From positions 62,001 to 126,000 of the forward strand of contig CAKZUE010000013.1 of assembly GCA_937920635.1 (NCBI GenBank): a stretch of DNA of 64,000 bases, given 5' to 3'. A program made the position numbers and the translations under genes. The notes beneath the pieces were generated by a model. The model was given only the letters and a program-made list of their open reading frames with translations. It did no database searches and was not told where the DNA came from. This document shows positions 25,768-34,106 of this stretch, in pieces; within the stretch, counting starts at the first letter, position 1, and every line of letters starts with the position of its first letter. This stretch comes from an uncultured Bryobacteraceae bacterium. Lineage in GTDB: Bacteria; Acidobacteriota; Terriglobia; Bryobacterales; Bryobacteraceae.

Positions 25768-26934
25768 TCATCCGAACAGGGAAAATCCCCTGGATTTCTT
25801 CTTCTCGGGAACTCCGGCCAGACGCGTCACCAGGCGCTGGACGTCCGCAGCCAGCGCGCTGTTGGCCGGCAGCAGTTTTGCCTCTGCATAAGCGTCGCGC
25901 AATTCGCGCTCGCAGTCGGCGACGGTCACATAAAACTCCTCGCCGAGAATGGTCTCCAGTTCAGGCACCGACACCTCCATGCGGCGTCCCGCGCGGTTGA
26001 GGACCAGATGCAGGGTTCCGCGGCTCATGCCGTGAGCCAGGAGCTGCTGCATCAGGTGCTTGGTGCGGTGCAACGCGGGCACCTCGGGCGTCGTGACAAG
26101 GAAAAGATCGTTCAACTCCTCGATGGCGGCGTACACAAAGGGAGACAGTCCGCGGCCGAGATCGAAAACGCCCCAGTCGTAATAGGACCGGCAGAACTGG
26201 AGCACGTCGCGCACCTCTTTGGGGGTGGGCAGATCCCGGCTCGGCGCCGCGTCCGGACCAGCCAGCACCTCGAGATCGCCCGTGCCATTGGAGACAAGCG
26301 CCTGCCAGAAGCTTTCGTCCAGCCGGTCCGTGTTGGCCAGCGCATCGAGCACCGAATACCGGGAGTGGGTCTGCAACAGGAAGCGGACGAGTCCGGAGTG
26401 CAGGTCCAGGTCGCAGAGCAGCGTCTTCTTGCCGGTGGCCGTTTCCAGTTCGCGGGCGGCGTGGCAGGCGAGCGTCGTGGCGCCGCAACCGCCTTTGGCC
26501 CCAAGGAAGCCCACCAGCCGTCCGCGGTACCGGGCAGGCTGTTCCGACCGGGACCGTTCCCGTTCGCTGGCCAGCCGGAGCAGGGCGGTCTGGAGCATGG
26601 GCTGGAAAGGCGGACAGAGAAACTCGCGGGCGCCAGCGCGGAGGGCGTCGAGGATGAGCGATGGATCGCTGGCAGCATGGATCGCCACGACGAAGGGCGA
26701 ACCCGGCGCCTGGGCGAGCGCCTCGACGAACATGGGCAGTTCGCACGGCAGGCTGCCCAGATCGACGAGCACAACGTCGGGGCGCTGGCGCTCCACCTTG
26801 TCGAGGAAGCCCTGCAAGTCGCGCAGCCCCGCCTGCTCGAAGGCGATGCGCACCGGCAGCTCCCGCAGCGCGGCATGCAGCTCGTCATACAAAGCGGCGT
26901 CACCGAGGGCTACTCCGATGGACAGTTCCAGCAT
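25768..26934 (-). CDS. tadZ: TadZ/CpaE pilus-localisation ATPase
   Basis: A 388-residue protein with an atypical receiver domain (1-125: VVLVDLGSLP at the phospho-acceptor strand) followed by a MinD/ParA-like ATPase with deviant Walker A GAKGGCGATT (near 150) and LLCDLDLHSG. TadZ/CpaE proteins position the Tad machine at a pole or focus. GFSLFG ends the protein. It lies between the secretin and tadA genes, with a 52-base gap upstream and 18 downstream. GGAAGCAAG precedes the ATG. Confidence 0.9.
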   Translation of the reverse strand: MLELSIGVALGDAALYDELHAALRELPVRIAFEQAGLRDLQGFLDKVERQRPDVVLVDLGSLPCELPMFVEALAQAPGSPFVVAIHAASDPSLILDALRAGAREFLCPPFQPMLQTALLRLASERERSRSEQPARYRGRLVGFLGAKGGCGATTLACHAARELETATGKKTLLCDLDLHSGLVRFLLQTHSRYSVLDALANTDRLDESFWQALVSNGTGDLEVLAGPDAAPSRDLPTPKEVRDVLQFCRSYYDWGVFDLGRGLSPFVYAAIEELNDLFLVTTPEVPALHRTKHLMQQLLAHGMSRGTLHLVLNRAGRRMEVSVPELETILGEEFYVTVADCERELRDAYAEAKLLPANSALAADVQRLVTRLAGVPEKKKSRGFSLFG

Positions 26935-26986
26935 CTTGCTTCCAGTTCCGATCCTTGGGTCGAATCTTCCATCACTTCCGAATCTT

Positions 26987-28522
26987 TCAGGGCAACGGCG
27001 GCTTCACGGGCGGCGGCGGCGCGGCAGGCGCGGGCGCGGGCGTGGCGGGCGCGGTCTGCGTCGTCACCGGCACGATCTGATATGAGACGGGCGCAATCGC
27101 CGCCGCGGCAGCCGGCGCCGATGCCTGCTCTCTTTTCAGGTGCTCTACGGGGATATACTTGCCGGTTCCCGGCGCCGGCGCCGAACCCGTGACTTCCACC
27201 GCCGGGGTGCGCGGCATCTTCTCGGCGCCTTCCTTCAGAAATGGCCGCGGGTAGGACAGCTCCGGCAGCGGCTGGTCTTTCGGAATCGGGCGGACGATCT
27301 CGGGCGTGACGATCACCAGCAGCTCCTGCTTGTTGCGGTTCAGCTTGCGGGACTGGAAGAGCTTGCCGAGCAGGGGGATGTCGCCGAGACCGGGGATCTT
27401 GGTGAGATTCTCCGCGGTCCGGTTGTCGAGCAGTCCGGCGATGGCGAAGCTCTGGCGGTCTTCGAGCTCAATCTCGGTCTGCACCTTGCGGATGGCGATC
27501 GCCGGGATGTTGAATCCCTGAAACAGCAGCCCGTTGGCGTAGTCCAGCGAGCTGACCTCGGGCGCGACGGCGAGGCGGATGGTGCCGCGCGAAGTCAGGT
27601 TGGGCGTGAACCCGATGCGGATGCCGAATTCCCGGAATTGAATTGTCACAGGCGTAAAACCGATGCCGCCGCCCTGCACCACCGGGTAGGGAAACTCGCC
27701 GCCGGCGAGAAAGCTCGCGGTCTTGCCGTTGGAGGTGAGCAGGTTGGGCTCGGCGAGGATCTGCACGAGATTCCTCGCAGCGAGGGCGCGGATCGTGGCG
27801 CCCAGGTCGAGATCGGGGCGGAAGAGGAAGACGTTCAGGGCGTCGGCGAGGCTGAACGAGGCATTGGCGTCTGTTTGCGGTCCGACGGTGCGAGTGAAGG
27901 GAGGGTTGAACTGGCCAGTGGTGACGCGACCGATGGTGTTGGCAGCGCCGGTGCTGAACAGGTTCAATCCGAGTTCGCTTGAGACCGTGCGCTCCACATC
28001 GGCAAAACGGACCTTCAGCAGGATCTGCGGCTCGCCTTCGGGCACCTTCACGTTCAGGAGATTCACGGGCTTGCCGAGCACGGAGGCGATCGCTTCAGCG
28101 CGCGCGGCAGCCTGGAGGTTCTCGACCGAACCGTGGAGAAAGACATTTTCGCCCTCGACGGCAACATCGACTTTTTGAGCGCCGAGCTCGCGATCGAGTT
28201 CGCGGCGGACGCGGTCCGCGGGCGTCTCCTTCGGGCGGACGGCGACATCGAAGATGAGCCTGCCACCGCCCTGCTGCCAGATGATGACGCTGGTTTCGCC
28301 CGGCTCGCGCCCGTTCAGCAGGACCTCTCTGGGAGTGATGCCGACGGCTTCCGCCACCTTGTCGTTGGCGACGGAGACGCGCTGGATGTCCACGGGGCTG
28401 TCCAGCACCACGGACTTGCCGGGCAACAGGACCAGTTCGCGGGGGGCGGCGGATTCCTGGGCTGCGAGCCCGAGAGCGGCTGCCGGGAGCAGGAGGGAGA
28501 GCAGCAGGAACGGGGATTTCAT
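26987..28522 (-). CDS. cpaC: RcpA/CpaC outer-membrane secretin of the Tad pilus
   Basis: A 511-residue exported secretin. The signal peptide (1-21) is followed by a pilus-specific N domain (about 28-100: LVLLPGKSVVLDSPVDIQRV), a BON-like segment (105-150), and the secretin core (about 230-420). The core includes VQILAEPNLLTSNGKTASFLAGGE and QSFAIAGLLDNRTAENLTKIPGLGDIPLLG. The last 80 residues are Ala/Pro-rich and low complexity, possibly spanning the periplasm or contacting an assembly factor. Its ATG overlaps the cpaB stop (ATGA). Confidence 0.93.
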   Translation of the reverse strand: MKSPFLLLSLLLPAAALGLAAQESAAPRELVLLPGKSVVLDSPVDIQRVSVANDKVAEAVGITPREVLLNGREPGETSVIIWQQGGGRLIFDVAVRPKETPADRVRRELDRELGAQKVDVAVEGENVFLHGSVENLQAAARAEAIASVLGKPVNLLNVKVPEGEPQILLKVRFADVERTVSSELGLNLFSTGAANTIGRVTTGQFNPPFTRTVGPQTDANASFSLADALNVFLFRPDLDLGATIRALAARNLVQILAEPNLLTSNGKTASFLAGGEFPYPVVQGGGIGFTPVTIQFREFGIRIGFTPNLTSRGTIRLAVAPEVSSLDYANGLLFQGFNIPAIAIRKVQTEIELEDRQSFAIAGLLDNRTAENLTKIPGLGDIPLLGKLFQSRKLNRNKQELLVIVTPEIVRPIPKDQPLPELSYPRPFLKEGAEKMPRTPAVEVTGSAPAPGTGKYIPVEHLKREQASAPAAAAAIAPVSYQIVPVTTQTAPATPAPAPAAPPPPVKPPLP

Positions 28523-29439
28523 TTGGCAGACTCCTTGGGGCGTTGCTCGATGCGCTGGCCGACTTTGGCTTCGTCCTTCTTGTTGCCGTGGATGATCTCC
28601 ATCATCACCGGGACGACGACGGGCTCCAATTTCACTTCATTCTCGGCAGCCCTGGCCGATTGCACCGGCGCCTTGGGGGCGGCGCGGCGGGCAGGCGCGG
28701 GCGCCATCAGGTTGGCCAGACCCGCGGGCTTTTCGCGGAACAGCAATGCGGTGGCGGTTCCGGGCGCTTTCGACTCCTGCGTGTCGAGAGGATTGCGCAG
28801 GACAAGCTGGATCTTGGTTTCATTGGAGGCCAGGCTCAGGATCTCGGCCTGTTCCGGCGTCACCAGCAGGTTCACCACCTGGACGTTGACGGGCTTGCCC
28901 TCGGCGTTTTTTTCGAGGTTCTGTCCGGCGGAGAGGACCTCGATGTTCTGGAGCACGGTTTTGGTGAGCGTGCCGAGCGAACGGCTTTCGTCGGGCGGGG
29001 CGCCGGAGGCGATGACATCCACGCGCATGCCGGGCAGGACGAAGCCGGCGAGCCCCACCACCTCATTCACCTTGACGGCGACGGCGCGCATGCCGGGCGG
29101 AATGGCGGCGGCGAGCCCGGCGCCGGCGCCGGCGGGCGCCAGGCGGTTGGTGGCTATGGGCTCGTTCTGGAAAATGTTGGCGATGACGCCGCGTCCGACG
29201 GCGTCCTCGGGCTTGAGAACCCATTGGGGGGAGACCTCGCCGCTCCAGTCGGCCAGCCGCAGATCCTCGGGCTTGAGCAGCGTGCCCACGGCGAGGTCGC
29301 GGGCAGCCACCACCACCCGCGCGGTGGTCTGCTTGGCCTGCGTGCTCATGCGCCCGGCAATGAGCTGATACACCACCGTGCTGGCGACAGCCGAGACGGC
29401 GAGAGCGAACACGAGAACGCCGATGAATCTCCGGTTCAT
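28519..29439 (-). CDS. cpaB: CpaB/RcpC, SAF-domain Tad pilus assembly protein
   Basis: A 306-residue protein with one N-terminal membrane helix (about 5-25) and a periplasmic SAF domain (about 42-105: VVVAARDLAVGTLLKPEDLRLADW). It continues with VAVKVNEVVGLAGFVLPGMRVDVI and VQVVNLLVTPEQAEILSLASNET, typical of Flp pilus assembly CpaB. The start at 29439 follows AGGAGGA. The C-terminal 60 residues are Ala/Pro/Lys-rich. It is translationally coupled to the secretin by an ATGA overlap. Confidence 0.92.
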   Translation of the reverse strand: MNRRFIGVLVFALAVSAVASTVVYQLIAGRMSTQAKQTTARVVVAARDLAVGTLLKPEDLRLADWSGEVSPQWVLKPEDAVGRGVIANIFQNEPIATNRLAPAGAGAGLAAAIPPGMRAVAVKVNEVVGLAGFVLPGMRVDVIASGAPPDESRSLGTLTKTVLQNIEVLSAGQNLEKNAEGKPVNVQVVNLLVTPEQAEILSLASNETKIQLVLRNPLDTQESKAPGTATALLFREKPAGLANLMAPAPARRAAPKAPVQSARAAENEVKLEPVVVPVMMEIIHGNKKDEAKVGQRIEQRPKESAK

Positions 29440-29473
29440 GAGCGCGATCCTCCTCTTCTTCCTTTGCAGGCGA

Positions 29474-29641
29474 TCAGGTGGCCAGGCGGCTGGAAATGGC
29501 CGTCCAGAGCGCATTGATCGTCTGGCTGACATTCAAATAGAGCGCGGCGCTGGCCAGGACGAGGAACGCCATCAGCAGCGTGTACTCGACCAGGTCCTGC
29601 GCGCCGCGGTCCCGCCACAGGCGGCAAGTGATGGATTTCAT
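29474..29641 (-). CDS. flp: Flp/Fap-type prepilin (second copy)
   Basis: A 55-residue prepilin: short basic leader (MKSITCRLWRDRG), then the Flp signature AQDLVEYTLL and a hydrophobic helix to about residue 36. Compared with the other pilin here there is an extra Ala after the leader Gly. Cleavage after Gly would put the conserved Glu at +6, and cleavage after Ala at +5. A GGAG about 12 bases upstream and the Met match the family. It lies downstream of a 10-bp hairpin that follows the first pilin gene. Confidence 0.9.
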   Translation of the reverse strand: MKSITCRLWRDRGAQDLVEYTLLMAFLVLASAALYLNVSQTINALWTAISSRLAT

Positions 29642-29657
29642 GGCATGATGGCTCCGG

Positions 29658-29693
29658 CGAGGAGGCGTTCCGAGGCAGTGGCCCGCCTCCTCG
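29658..29693 (-). promoter_or_regulatory. intercistronic hairpin between the two pilin genes
   Basis: CGAGGAGGCG (29658-29667) and CGCCTCCTCG (29684-29693) form a perfect 10-bp inverted repeat with a 16-base loop. In the minus-strand transcript it lies 31 bases after the first pilin stop and 16 bases before the second pilin start. It could stabilise the pilin message, attenuate downstream transcription, or mask a GGAGG-like site held in the stem. There is no U tract. Confidence 0.55.
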
Positions 29694-29724
29694 ACCAAGC
29701 TTTCGCGGCTTGCGCTTTAGCTGC

Positions 29725-29907
29725 TTAAGAGGCGGATGCTGCCGCCTGACTCAGGCGGGTGTTGGCCTGCGTCCAGATGGAGCTGACCGAGGTGCCCGCG
29801 CCGATGAACAGCGCGGCAGACGCCAGAGCCACGAAGGCCAGCAGCAGGGTATACTCGACCAGGTCCTGGCCGTCTTCTTCGTTCCAGAAACGCTTCCAGA
29901 GTTGCAT
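29725..29907 (-). CDS. flp: Flp/Fap-type prepilin (first copy)
   Basis: A 60-residue prepilin: leader MQLWKRFWNEEDG, then QDLVEYTLLLAFVALASAALF. Cleavage after Gly13 gives the canonical mature pilin with Glu5 and Tyr6. The rest is a helix followed by a short Ser/Ala-rich end. It begins 6 bases after the large membrane-protein gene on the same strand and precedes the second pilin, with 83 bases in between holding a strong hairpin. It is probably the major subunit, given its canonical processing site and first position. Confidence 0.92.
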   Translation of the reverse strand: MQLWKRFWNEEDGQDLVEYTLLLAFVALASAALFIGAGTSVSSIWTQANTRLSQAAASAS

Positions 29908-29913
29908 GTTGAT

Positions 29914-31545
29914 TTACCTCTTCCTTTCGGGATTTTCGGGATTGGAGATGTGGACGGTTTCCGCGGCCGCGCGGCCGCGGGCTGTCGGCGAAACAGACTG
30001 AAACACCAGAGCGGCGCCGTCGTCGTGCAGGAGCCGCCAGCCGGGGCTCAGCTTGAGCACGCTGGCCAGCGGATCTCCGGCGCGCAAGAGCACGGCGCCG
30101 ATCTGGTACCGGGCGAGGATTTCCGCCCAGTCATGGCGGGCCTGGAGCACGCGCCCCATGTCCTCGCCGAGCTTATGCCCGTAAAAGTCGCTGCGGCCGT
30201 CGATGAAAACGCGGTGTTCGGGCCAGAGACGGTAGAGAAGGAAATCGCCCCACTCGTCATTGGTGAAGAGGCGGATTTCCGGGCCCAGTTCCCGCAGAAC
30301 GGGCAGCGCTTTTTCGGGATAATCTTTGGGATCGTACTGGTTGCGCAGCGGGCCGGCGGAGGCGGGCGCGGCGGCCAGCAGCGCCAGGCCGGCGAGCACC
30401 AGCGTGGGCAGCCAGGGGGTGCGCGCGGGCGCTTCCAACAGGGCGAACTCGCGGTGCGCTTCGAAGAAGGACCGCACGGCGGGCGCAAGCCGCGAAGCCG
30501 AGGCGGCGAGCCGCTCGAGCCGGTCGCGCAGGGCGAGCGCCGCCAGCGGCGCGGCGCAGATCAGGAAAATGGGGATGTTGCGCGCCGCGTAGAGGGCGAG
30601 CCAACCCCAACCGACAAGGATGAACGCATCGGCGAGGCGGCGGCGCTCCAGCGCCCACAGCACCGTCACGCCCGCCAGCAGCAGCATGGCGGCGAAATAG
30701 TACGCCGCAGCATGATGGAAGCTGATGGAAAGGAATTCCTGGATCTGCTCGCGGTGGTAGCTGGCGCCCAGGTAGCCGAAGATGTGGCGGTGGAGCCTCC
30801 AGCCGTAAGGATTGAGGAAGCTCGCCACGGCGCAGCCAGCCAGCGTGAGAGCCCACGGCTTTGCGGAGGAGAGAATGGAGCGGCGGTCCAGGAAGGCGTT
30901 CAGACCGGCGGACGCCAGATGCGCCAGCAGCAGCGTCCAGAGGACGAAGAAGCCGCCGTGGAGATTCACCCACAGCACAGTGAGCGCGGGCAGCCAGGCG
31001 AGCAGGCGGGTGCGCCCTTCCGCGGCGCGGTTCAGAAGGATGACCGAGATGGCGGTGAACAGCAGCGTGACCAGATGCGGGCGGGCGAGCCAGTGGATGG
31101 AGGAACCCGCTGCCGCCAGAAAGGTCACGCCGAATGCGAGGAAATAATTGCCGCTGAGGCGCGACGATTCACGGTAAATGAGATAGGAGGTGGCGCAGAC
31201 AAGAGCCAGGCTCGCCACCAGCACGGCGCCCATGCCGAAGTTCAGGTGCAGCCAGCCGAACAGCAGATCCCAGAGCCACTCCCAGGCAAACCACGGCTCG
31301 CCGGGGCGCGTGAAGCTGAACAGATCCGTTGCGGGAACACGGCTGTTCTGAAGGATCCACTCCCCGGCGCGGAGGTGCCAGCCGGTGTCGCCGTCGCCCA
31401 GCAGGAATCCGATGCCCTCCAGCCTGAGAAAGAGGAAAATCACCGGCATGAGCCAGGCGGCGTCGCGCAATGAGGGGAACCACCGAAGGACAGCAGCGGG
31501 CGCAACGGCAACGGGCAGGACGCGGGCTTGCATGGCGGCGCTCAT
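29914..31545 (-). CDS. polytopic membrane protein, glycosyltransferase-C-like, upstream of flp
   Basis: A 543-residue integral membrane protein. The start at 31545 has AAGGAG eight bases upstream and overlaps the stop of the PilZ-like gene (ATGA). About ten hydrophobic helices span residues 35-430. Early loops carry acidic and aromatic residues (FLLGDGDTGWHLRAGEWIL, then PWFAWEWLWDLLFGW), as in GT-C/PMT-type and other dolichol- or polyprenyl-linked glycosyltransferases. A soluble C-terminal domain follows (about 450-543: EIRLFTNDEWGDFLLYRLWPEHRVFIDGRSDFYG). It may glycosylate pilin or surface polymers, but that is inference. Six bases separate it from the first flp gene. Confidence 0.65.
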   Translation of the reverse strand: MSAAMQARVLPVAVAPAAVLRWFPSLRDAAWLMPVIFLFLRLEGIGFLLGDGDTGWHLRAGEWILQNSRVPATDLFSFTRPGEPWFAWEWLWDLLFGWLHLNFGMGAVLVASLALVCATSYLIYRESSRLSGNYFLAFGVTFLAAAGSSIHWLARPHLVTLLFTAISVILLNRAAEGRTRLLAWLPALTVLWVNLHGGFFVLWTLLLAHLASAGLNAFLDRRSILSSAKPWALTLAGCAVASFLNPYGWRLHRHIFGYLGASYHREQIQEFLSISFHHAAAYYFAAMLLLAGVTVLWALERRRLADAFILVGWGWLALYAARNIPIFLICAAPLAALALRDRLERLAASASRLAPAVRSFFEAHREFALLEAPARTPWLPTLVLAGLALLAAAPASAGPLRNQYDPKDYPEKALPVLRELGPEIRLFTNDEWGDFLLYRLWPEHRVFIDGRSDFYGHKLGEDMGRVLQARHDWAEILARYQIGAVLLRAGDPLASVLKLSPGWRLLHDDGAALVFQSVSPTARGRAAAETVHISNPENPERKR

Positions 31546-31931
31546 CGTCCTGCTCCTTTCCGCATTTTCAGAGGCGCGGCGGCGCTGGCAGGACGCGCGC
31601 CATCCCGGATGTCCCGGATGCTGAGCCGCATGACGCGCACTTCGAGACGGAGGCTGGTGGGATGGACAACGGCGGTGGCGTTGCCGTGGCAGAGAATCGC
31701 CCGGCTCACATGCGGCGAGCGAAGGTGCGGCAGGGGGATCTCTACGACCGTGGCTTCGCCCTGATGGAGCCTCGAAAGCCATTCTTCACTGTCAAGCCGC
31801 GGCAGGCGGACTTTCACGACATCGCGGCTGACTTCCATCGTCCGACCCGCCATCGCCCGCACGCCCAGCCGGGGCAGGCTGACCCGGCATGCGGTGCTGA
31901 TGAGCATGGGCGATTGGCGGATGAACATCAT
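31542..31931 (-). CDS. PilZ-like small protein at the head of the tad operon
   Basis: A protein of about 129 residues if it starts at the ATG at 31931; ATGs at 31928 and 31907 are alternatives and none has a good ribosome site. The segment GRTMEVSRDVVKVRLPRL, then GEATVVEIPLPHL, SRAILCHGNATAVV and LRLEVRVMRLSIRDI follows the strand pattern of PilZ domains, in which DISxxG and RxxxR loops bind c-di-GMP. Neither binding motif is canonical here (MEVSRD replaces DxSxxG), so it may be a degenerate PilZ. Its stop overlaps the start of the following membrane-protein gene. Confidence 0.5.
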   Translation of the reverse strand: MMFIRQSPMLISTACRVSLPRLGVRAMAGRTMEVSRDVVKVRLPRLDSEEWLSRLHQGEATVVEIPLPHLRSPHVSRAILCHGNATAVVHPTSLRLEVRVMRLSIRDIRDGARPASAAAPLKMRKGAGR

Positions 31932-31979
31932 CAGCAGCGAGTGTACGGCCTGAGGCGGATAGCGGCAATCCTCAATTTG

Positions 31980-32011
31980 GTTAGCTAACTTTGGTGGGTA
32001 CCACGAGTACC
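31980..32011. promoter_or_regulatory. palindromic operator-like elements in a divergent promoter region
   Basis: In the 283-base gap between divergent pilus operons, GTTAGCTAAC (31980-31989) is a perfect 10-base palindrome. GGTAC (31997-32001) and GTACC (32007-32011) form a second inverted repeat with a 5-base spacer. A TTGACG hexamer on the minus strand (32021-32026) lies beside them as a -35-like element. This arrangement suits a regulator site controlling the minus-strand operon. Confidence 0.4.
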
Positions 32012-32037
32012 ACTTTCGCCCGTCAAGATGAGGCAAT

Positions 32038-32068
32038 TTGTACTGAATCCTTCTGAATTCATTACAAT
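32038..32068 (+). promoter_or_regulatory. candidate promoter for the first LuxR-type regulator gene
   Basis: TTGTAC (32038-32043) and TACAAT (32063-32068) lie 19 bases apart in an AT-rich stretch upstream of the regulator gene. TACAAT matches five of six consensus bases. The leader before the ATG at 32215 would be about 140 bases. Confidence 0.35.
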
Positions 32069-32214
32069 GCCGGCGAAAAACGAGGGCGGCAAAAGACCGC
32101 AATACAAACCAAGGTCAGTATTGTCGGGAGAGTTGGTTCATGATATTGTTCGAGACACCGGGAGGTCAGCAGCCGATCGAAGGGAAAGGCGAAGCGCGGC
32201 CGGGAGGAGACGGA

Positions 32215-33033
32215 ATGAAACACCCTGTGGGCGCGAGACACTCCGCGGCGGGACGCGCGGCGTCCAGCCGTGAGTCAGGCGGCGGCGTGACGCGATGGAG
32301 TGTGACGGTGTGTTCCGAGCGGCCGGTTCTGCGCGCAGGGATAGCGCGTCTGGTCAGAGAATGGCTGCCGGGAGAGGCAGAAGTTTTGGAGGCGGAGAGC
32401 CGGCGCGAATTGCTTCATCTCTTGATGGAGTACCAGCCGCAGGTGGCGGTCATCGATGTGGAGGGCGGATTCGACCTGACGCTGCTGCGGTCGCTGCAAG
32501 ATGCGGCGCGCGGATGCCGGTATGTGCTGCTGGCAAGGCAATTGACGCCGGAGCTGCTTTATCACATGACGGAAAGCGGGTGCTGTTCCGTGGTGTGCGA
32601 GAAGGCGGCTGTGGATCTGTTGCGGACAACCGTGCTGGCGGCGCTGGAGGGCGAAACCCGGATCGACCCGGCGGTGCTCCCGGAAGGCTACACGGAGGAG
32701 AGGATCCCGCTCTCGCAGCGGGAGTCGGAATTGGTGGAGTTGCTCGCGCAGGGGATGAAGAACCGGGAGATTGCGGAAGCATTGAACCTGAGCGTGGGCA
32801 CGGTGAAGGTCTATCTTTCGCACCTGTTCAACAAGCTGCATGTGAAGGACCGGTTCGAACTGGCGCTGTGCGCGTTGCGGAACACGAGCACGCTGGGAGC
32901 GAGAGTGAAGCCGCCCGGAGCGCAAACCGAAATGGAGGGCGCCGGGGAAACGAACGCGGTGATTCTGGACTGGTACGATCCGGCCGACGCACGCATGCGG
33001 ACGGCCGGAGGGCGAGGGAGGATGGCGAAATGA
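32215..33033 (+). CDS. LuxR/FixJ-type response regulator (Tad island, copy 1)
   Basis: A 272-residue regulator. GGAGGAGA six bases before the ATG at 32215 sets the start. Residues about 25-145 form a receiver-like domain: VTVCSERPVLRAGIARLV at the first strand has no acidic pair, while VAVIDVEGGF keeps an Asp and VCEKAAVDLL keeps the Lys. Phosphorylation is therefore doubtful. A GerE/LuxR helix-turn-helix follows (about 160-225: LSQRESELVELLAQGMKNREIAEALNLSVGTVKVYLSHLF). The tail is unstructured. The stop overlaps the TadE start (ATGA), so it is translated together with pilus genes. Confidence 0.85.
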   Translation: MKHPVGARHSAAGRAASSRESGGGVTRWSVTVCSERPVLRAGIARLVREWLPGEAEVLEAESRRELLHLLMEYQPQVAVIDVEGGFDLTLLRSLQDAARGCRYVLLARQLTPELLYHMTESGCCSVVCEKAAVDLLRTTVLAALEGETRIDPAVLPEGYTEERIPLSQRESELVELLAQGMKNREIAEALNLSVGTVKVYLSHLFNKLHVKDRFELALCALRNTSTLGARVKPPGAQTEMEGAGETNAVILDWYDPADARMRTAGGRGRMAK

Positions 33034-33512
33034 AACACCTGCGAATGACCTGCGGGCGGCGCGGCGCGACGATCGTGGAGATGTCGTTCGTGGTGATCGC
33101 GCTGTTCGGACTTCTATTTCTGTTGATGGATCTCTCCTGGGTGGTGTTCGCCAAGGCGAGCGTTCAACACGCGGTAAGGGAAGGCTGCCGGTTTGCGGTG
33201 ACCAGCCAGACGCTGAGCGGGATGGGGCACGTGCCCTCGATCCGGGAGGTGGTGCGGCAGAATTCGATGGGATTCATTCACTCGTCGATGATCAACAACA
33301 TCCAGGTGAACTTCTACCACCCGGAGACGCTGCAAATGCTGGCCGGCAATGGCAGCAACGCCGGAGGCAACCTGGTGGTGGTCGCGGTGGAGGACTTTGA
33401 AGTACGGCCGCTGATTCCGTTTGTGCGGAGCGCAGATCCGATCCGGTTCAGCGTGCGCGCGGCGGACCGCATGGAGGCGTCGCCGCTGGGCATCCCGCCC
33501 AGTCTGTGGTGA
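33030..33512 (+). CDS. tadE: TadE-like minor pseudopilin (first)
   Basis: A 160-residue protein: basic leader, then RGATIVEMSFVVIALFGLLFLLMDLSWVVF, the TadE motif in which cleavage after Gly leaves a Glu near +5 ahead of one membrane helix. The rest (about 45-160) is an extracytoplasmic domain with VQHAVREGCRFAVTSQT and a DFEVRPLIPFVR segment. TadE-like pseudopilins are processed by the prepilin peptidase and influence pilus assembly. The ATG overlaps the regulator gene stop. Confidence 0.88.
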   Translation: MKHLRMTCGRRGATIVEMSFVVIALFGLLFLLMDLSWVVFAKASVQHAVREGCRFAVTSQTLSGMGHVPSIREVVRQNSMGFIHSSMINNIQVNFYHPETLQMLAGNGSNAGGNLVVVAVEDFEVRPLIPFVRSADPIRFSVRAADRMEASPLGIPPSLW

Positions 33513-33524
33513 AGGAGGGCAGAG

Positions 33525-34106
33525 ATGAGAAGCAGCAGGAAGCAGCGGCGGCGCGGGGGTTCGGCGATCGTCGAGTTCGTGCTGGCGGCGGCGCTGATCT
33601 ACACGCCCCTGATTCTGGGCACGATGGTGATCGGGATGAACCTGATCCGCGCCATCCAGGTGACGCAACTGAACCGGGACGCGGGCCACATGTTCGCGCG
33701 CGGGGTGGATTTCTCGCTTGCAGGCAACCAACAGATGCTCCAATATCTGGCGGGCGGGCTGGATCTGACGCCGGCGGGGAAATCGGTGGTGATCCTGTCG
33801 CAGATCGTAAAAGTGGACTGCGCGTCCTGCGCCAACAAGAACGTTGCAGTGATCATGCGGCAGATCGTGCTGGGCAACTCCTCGCTGCGCAGCAGCCTGT
33901 ATGGAAGCCCGGTCACGGGCCCGGGCGGGATGGTGGAGAATTACGAGAACAACCTGGGAGCCAGAGCGGTGAACTTCGACGGCGCCGTCATGGGGATGAA
34001 TCCGGGAGAAATGGCCTATGTGGCCGAGGCGTTCTACCGTTCGAGCGAGCTCGACCTGCCGGGCTTCATGACGAGCACGGGAGTGGCGGCAAGAGGGGTG
34101 TTCTGA
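33525..34106 (+). CDS. TadE-like minor pseudopilin (second)
   Basis: A 193-residue protein with a very basic leader (MRSSRKQRRRGG), then SAIVEFVLAAALIYTPLILGT: a prepilin-type site after Gly and Glu at +5. The extracytoplasmic part contains CASC (a CxxC near residue 100) that could form a disulfide. It lies 12 bases after the first TadE gene and its TGA overlaps the TadG ATG by one base. This is TadE/TadF-like, but which subfamily cannot be told. Confidence 0.85.
   Translation: MRSSRKQRRRGGSAIVEFVLAAALIYTPLILGTMVIGMNLIRAIQVTQLNRDAGHMFARGVDFSLAGNQQMLQYLAGGLDLTPAGKSVVILSQIVKVDCASCANKNVAVIMRQIVLGNSSLRSSLYGSPVTGPGGMVENYENNLGARAVNFDGAVMGMNPGEMAYVAEAFYRSSELDLPGFMTSTGVAARGVF

Noticed and set aside
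26008-27192. 394-codon plus-strand frame across tadZ
   Set aside because: The minus strand carries a clear TadZ protein with deviant Walker A; the plus-strand product has no recognisable fold.
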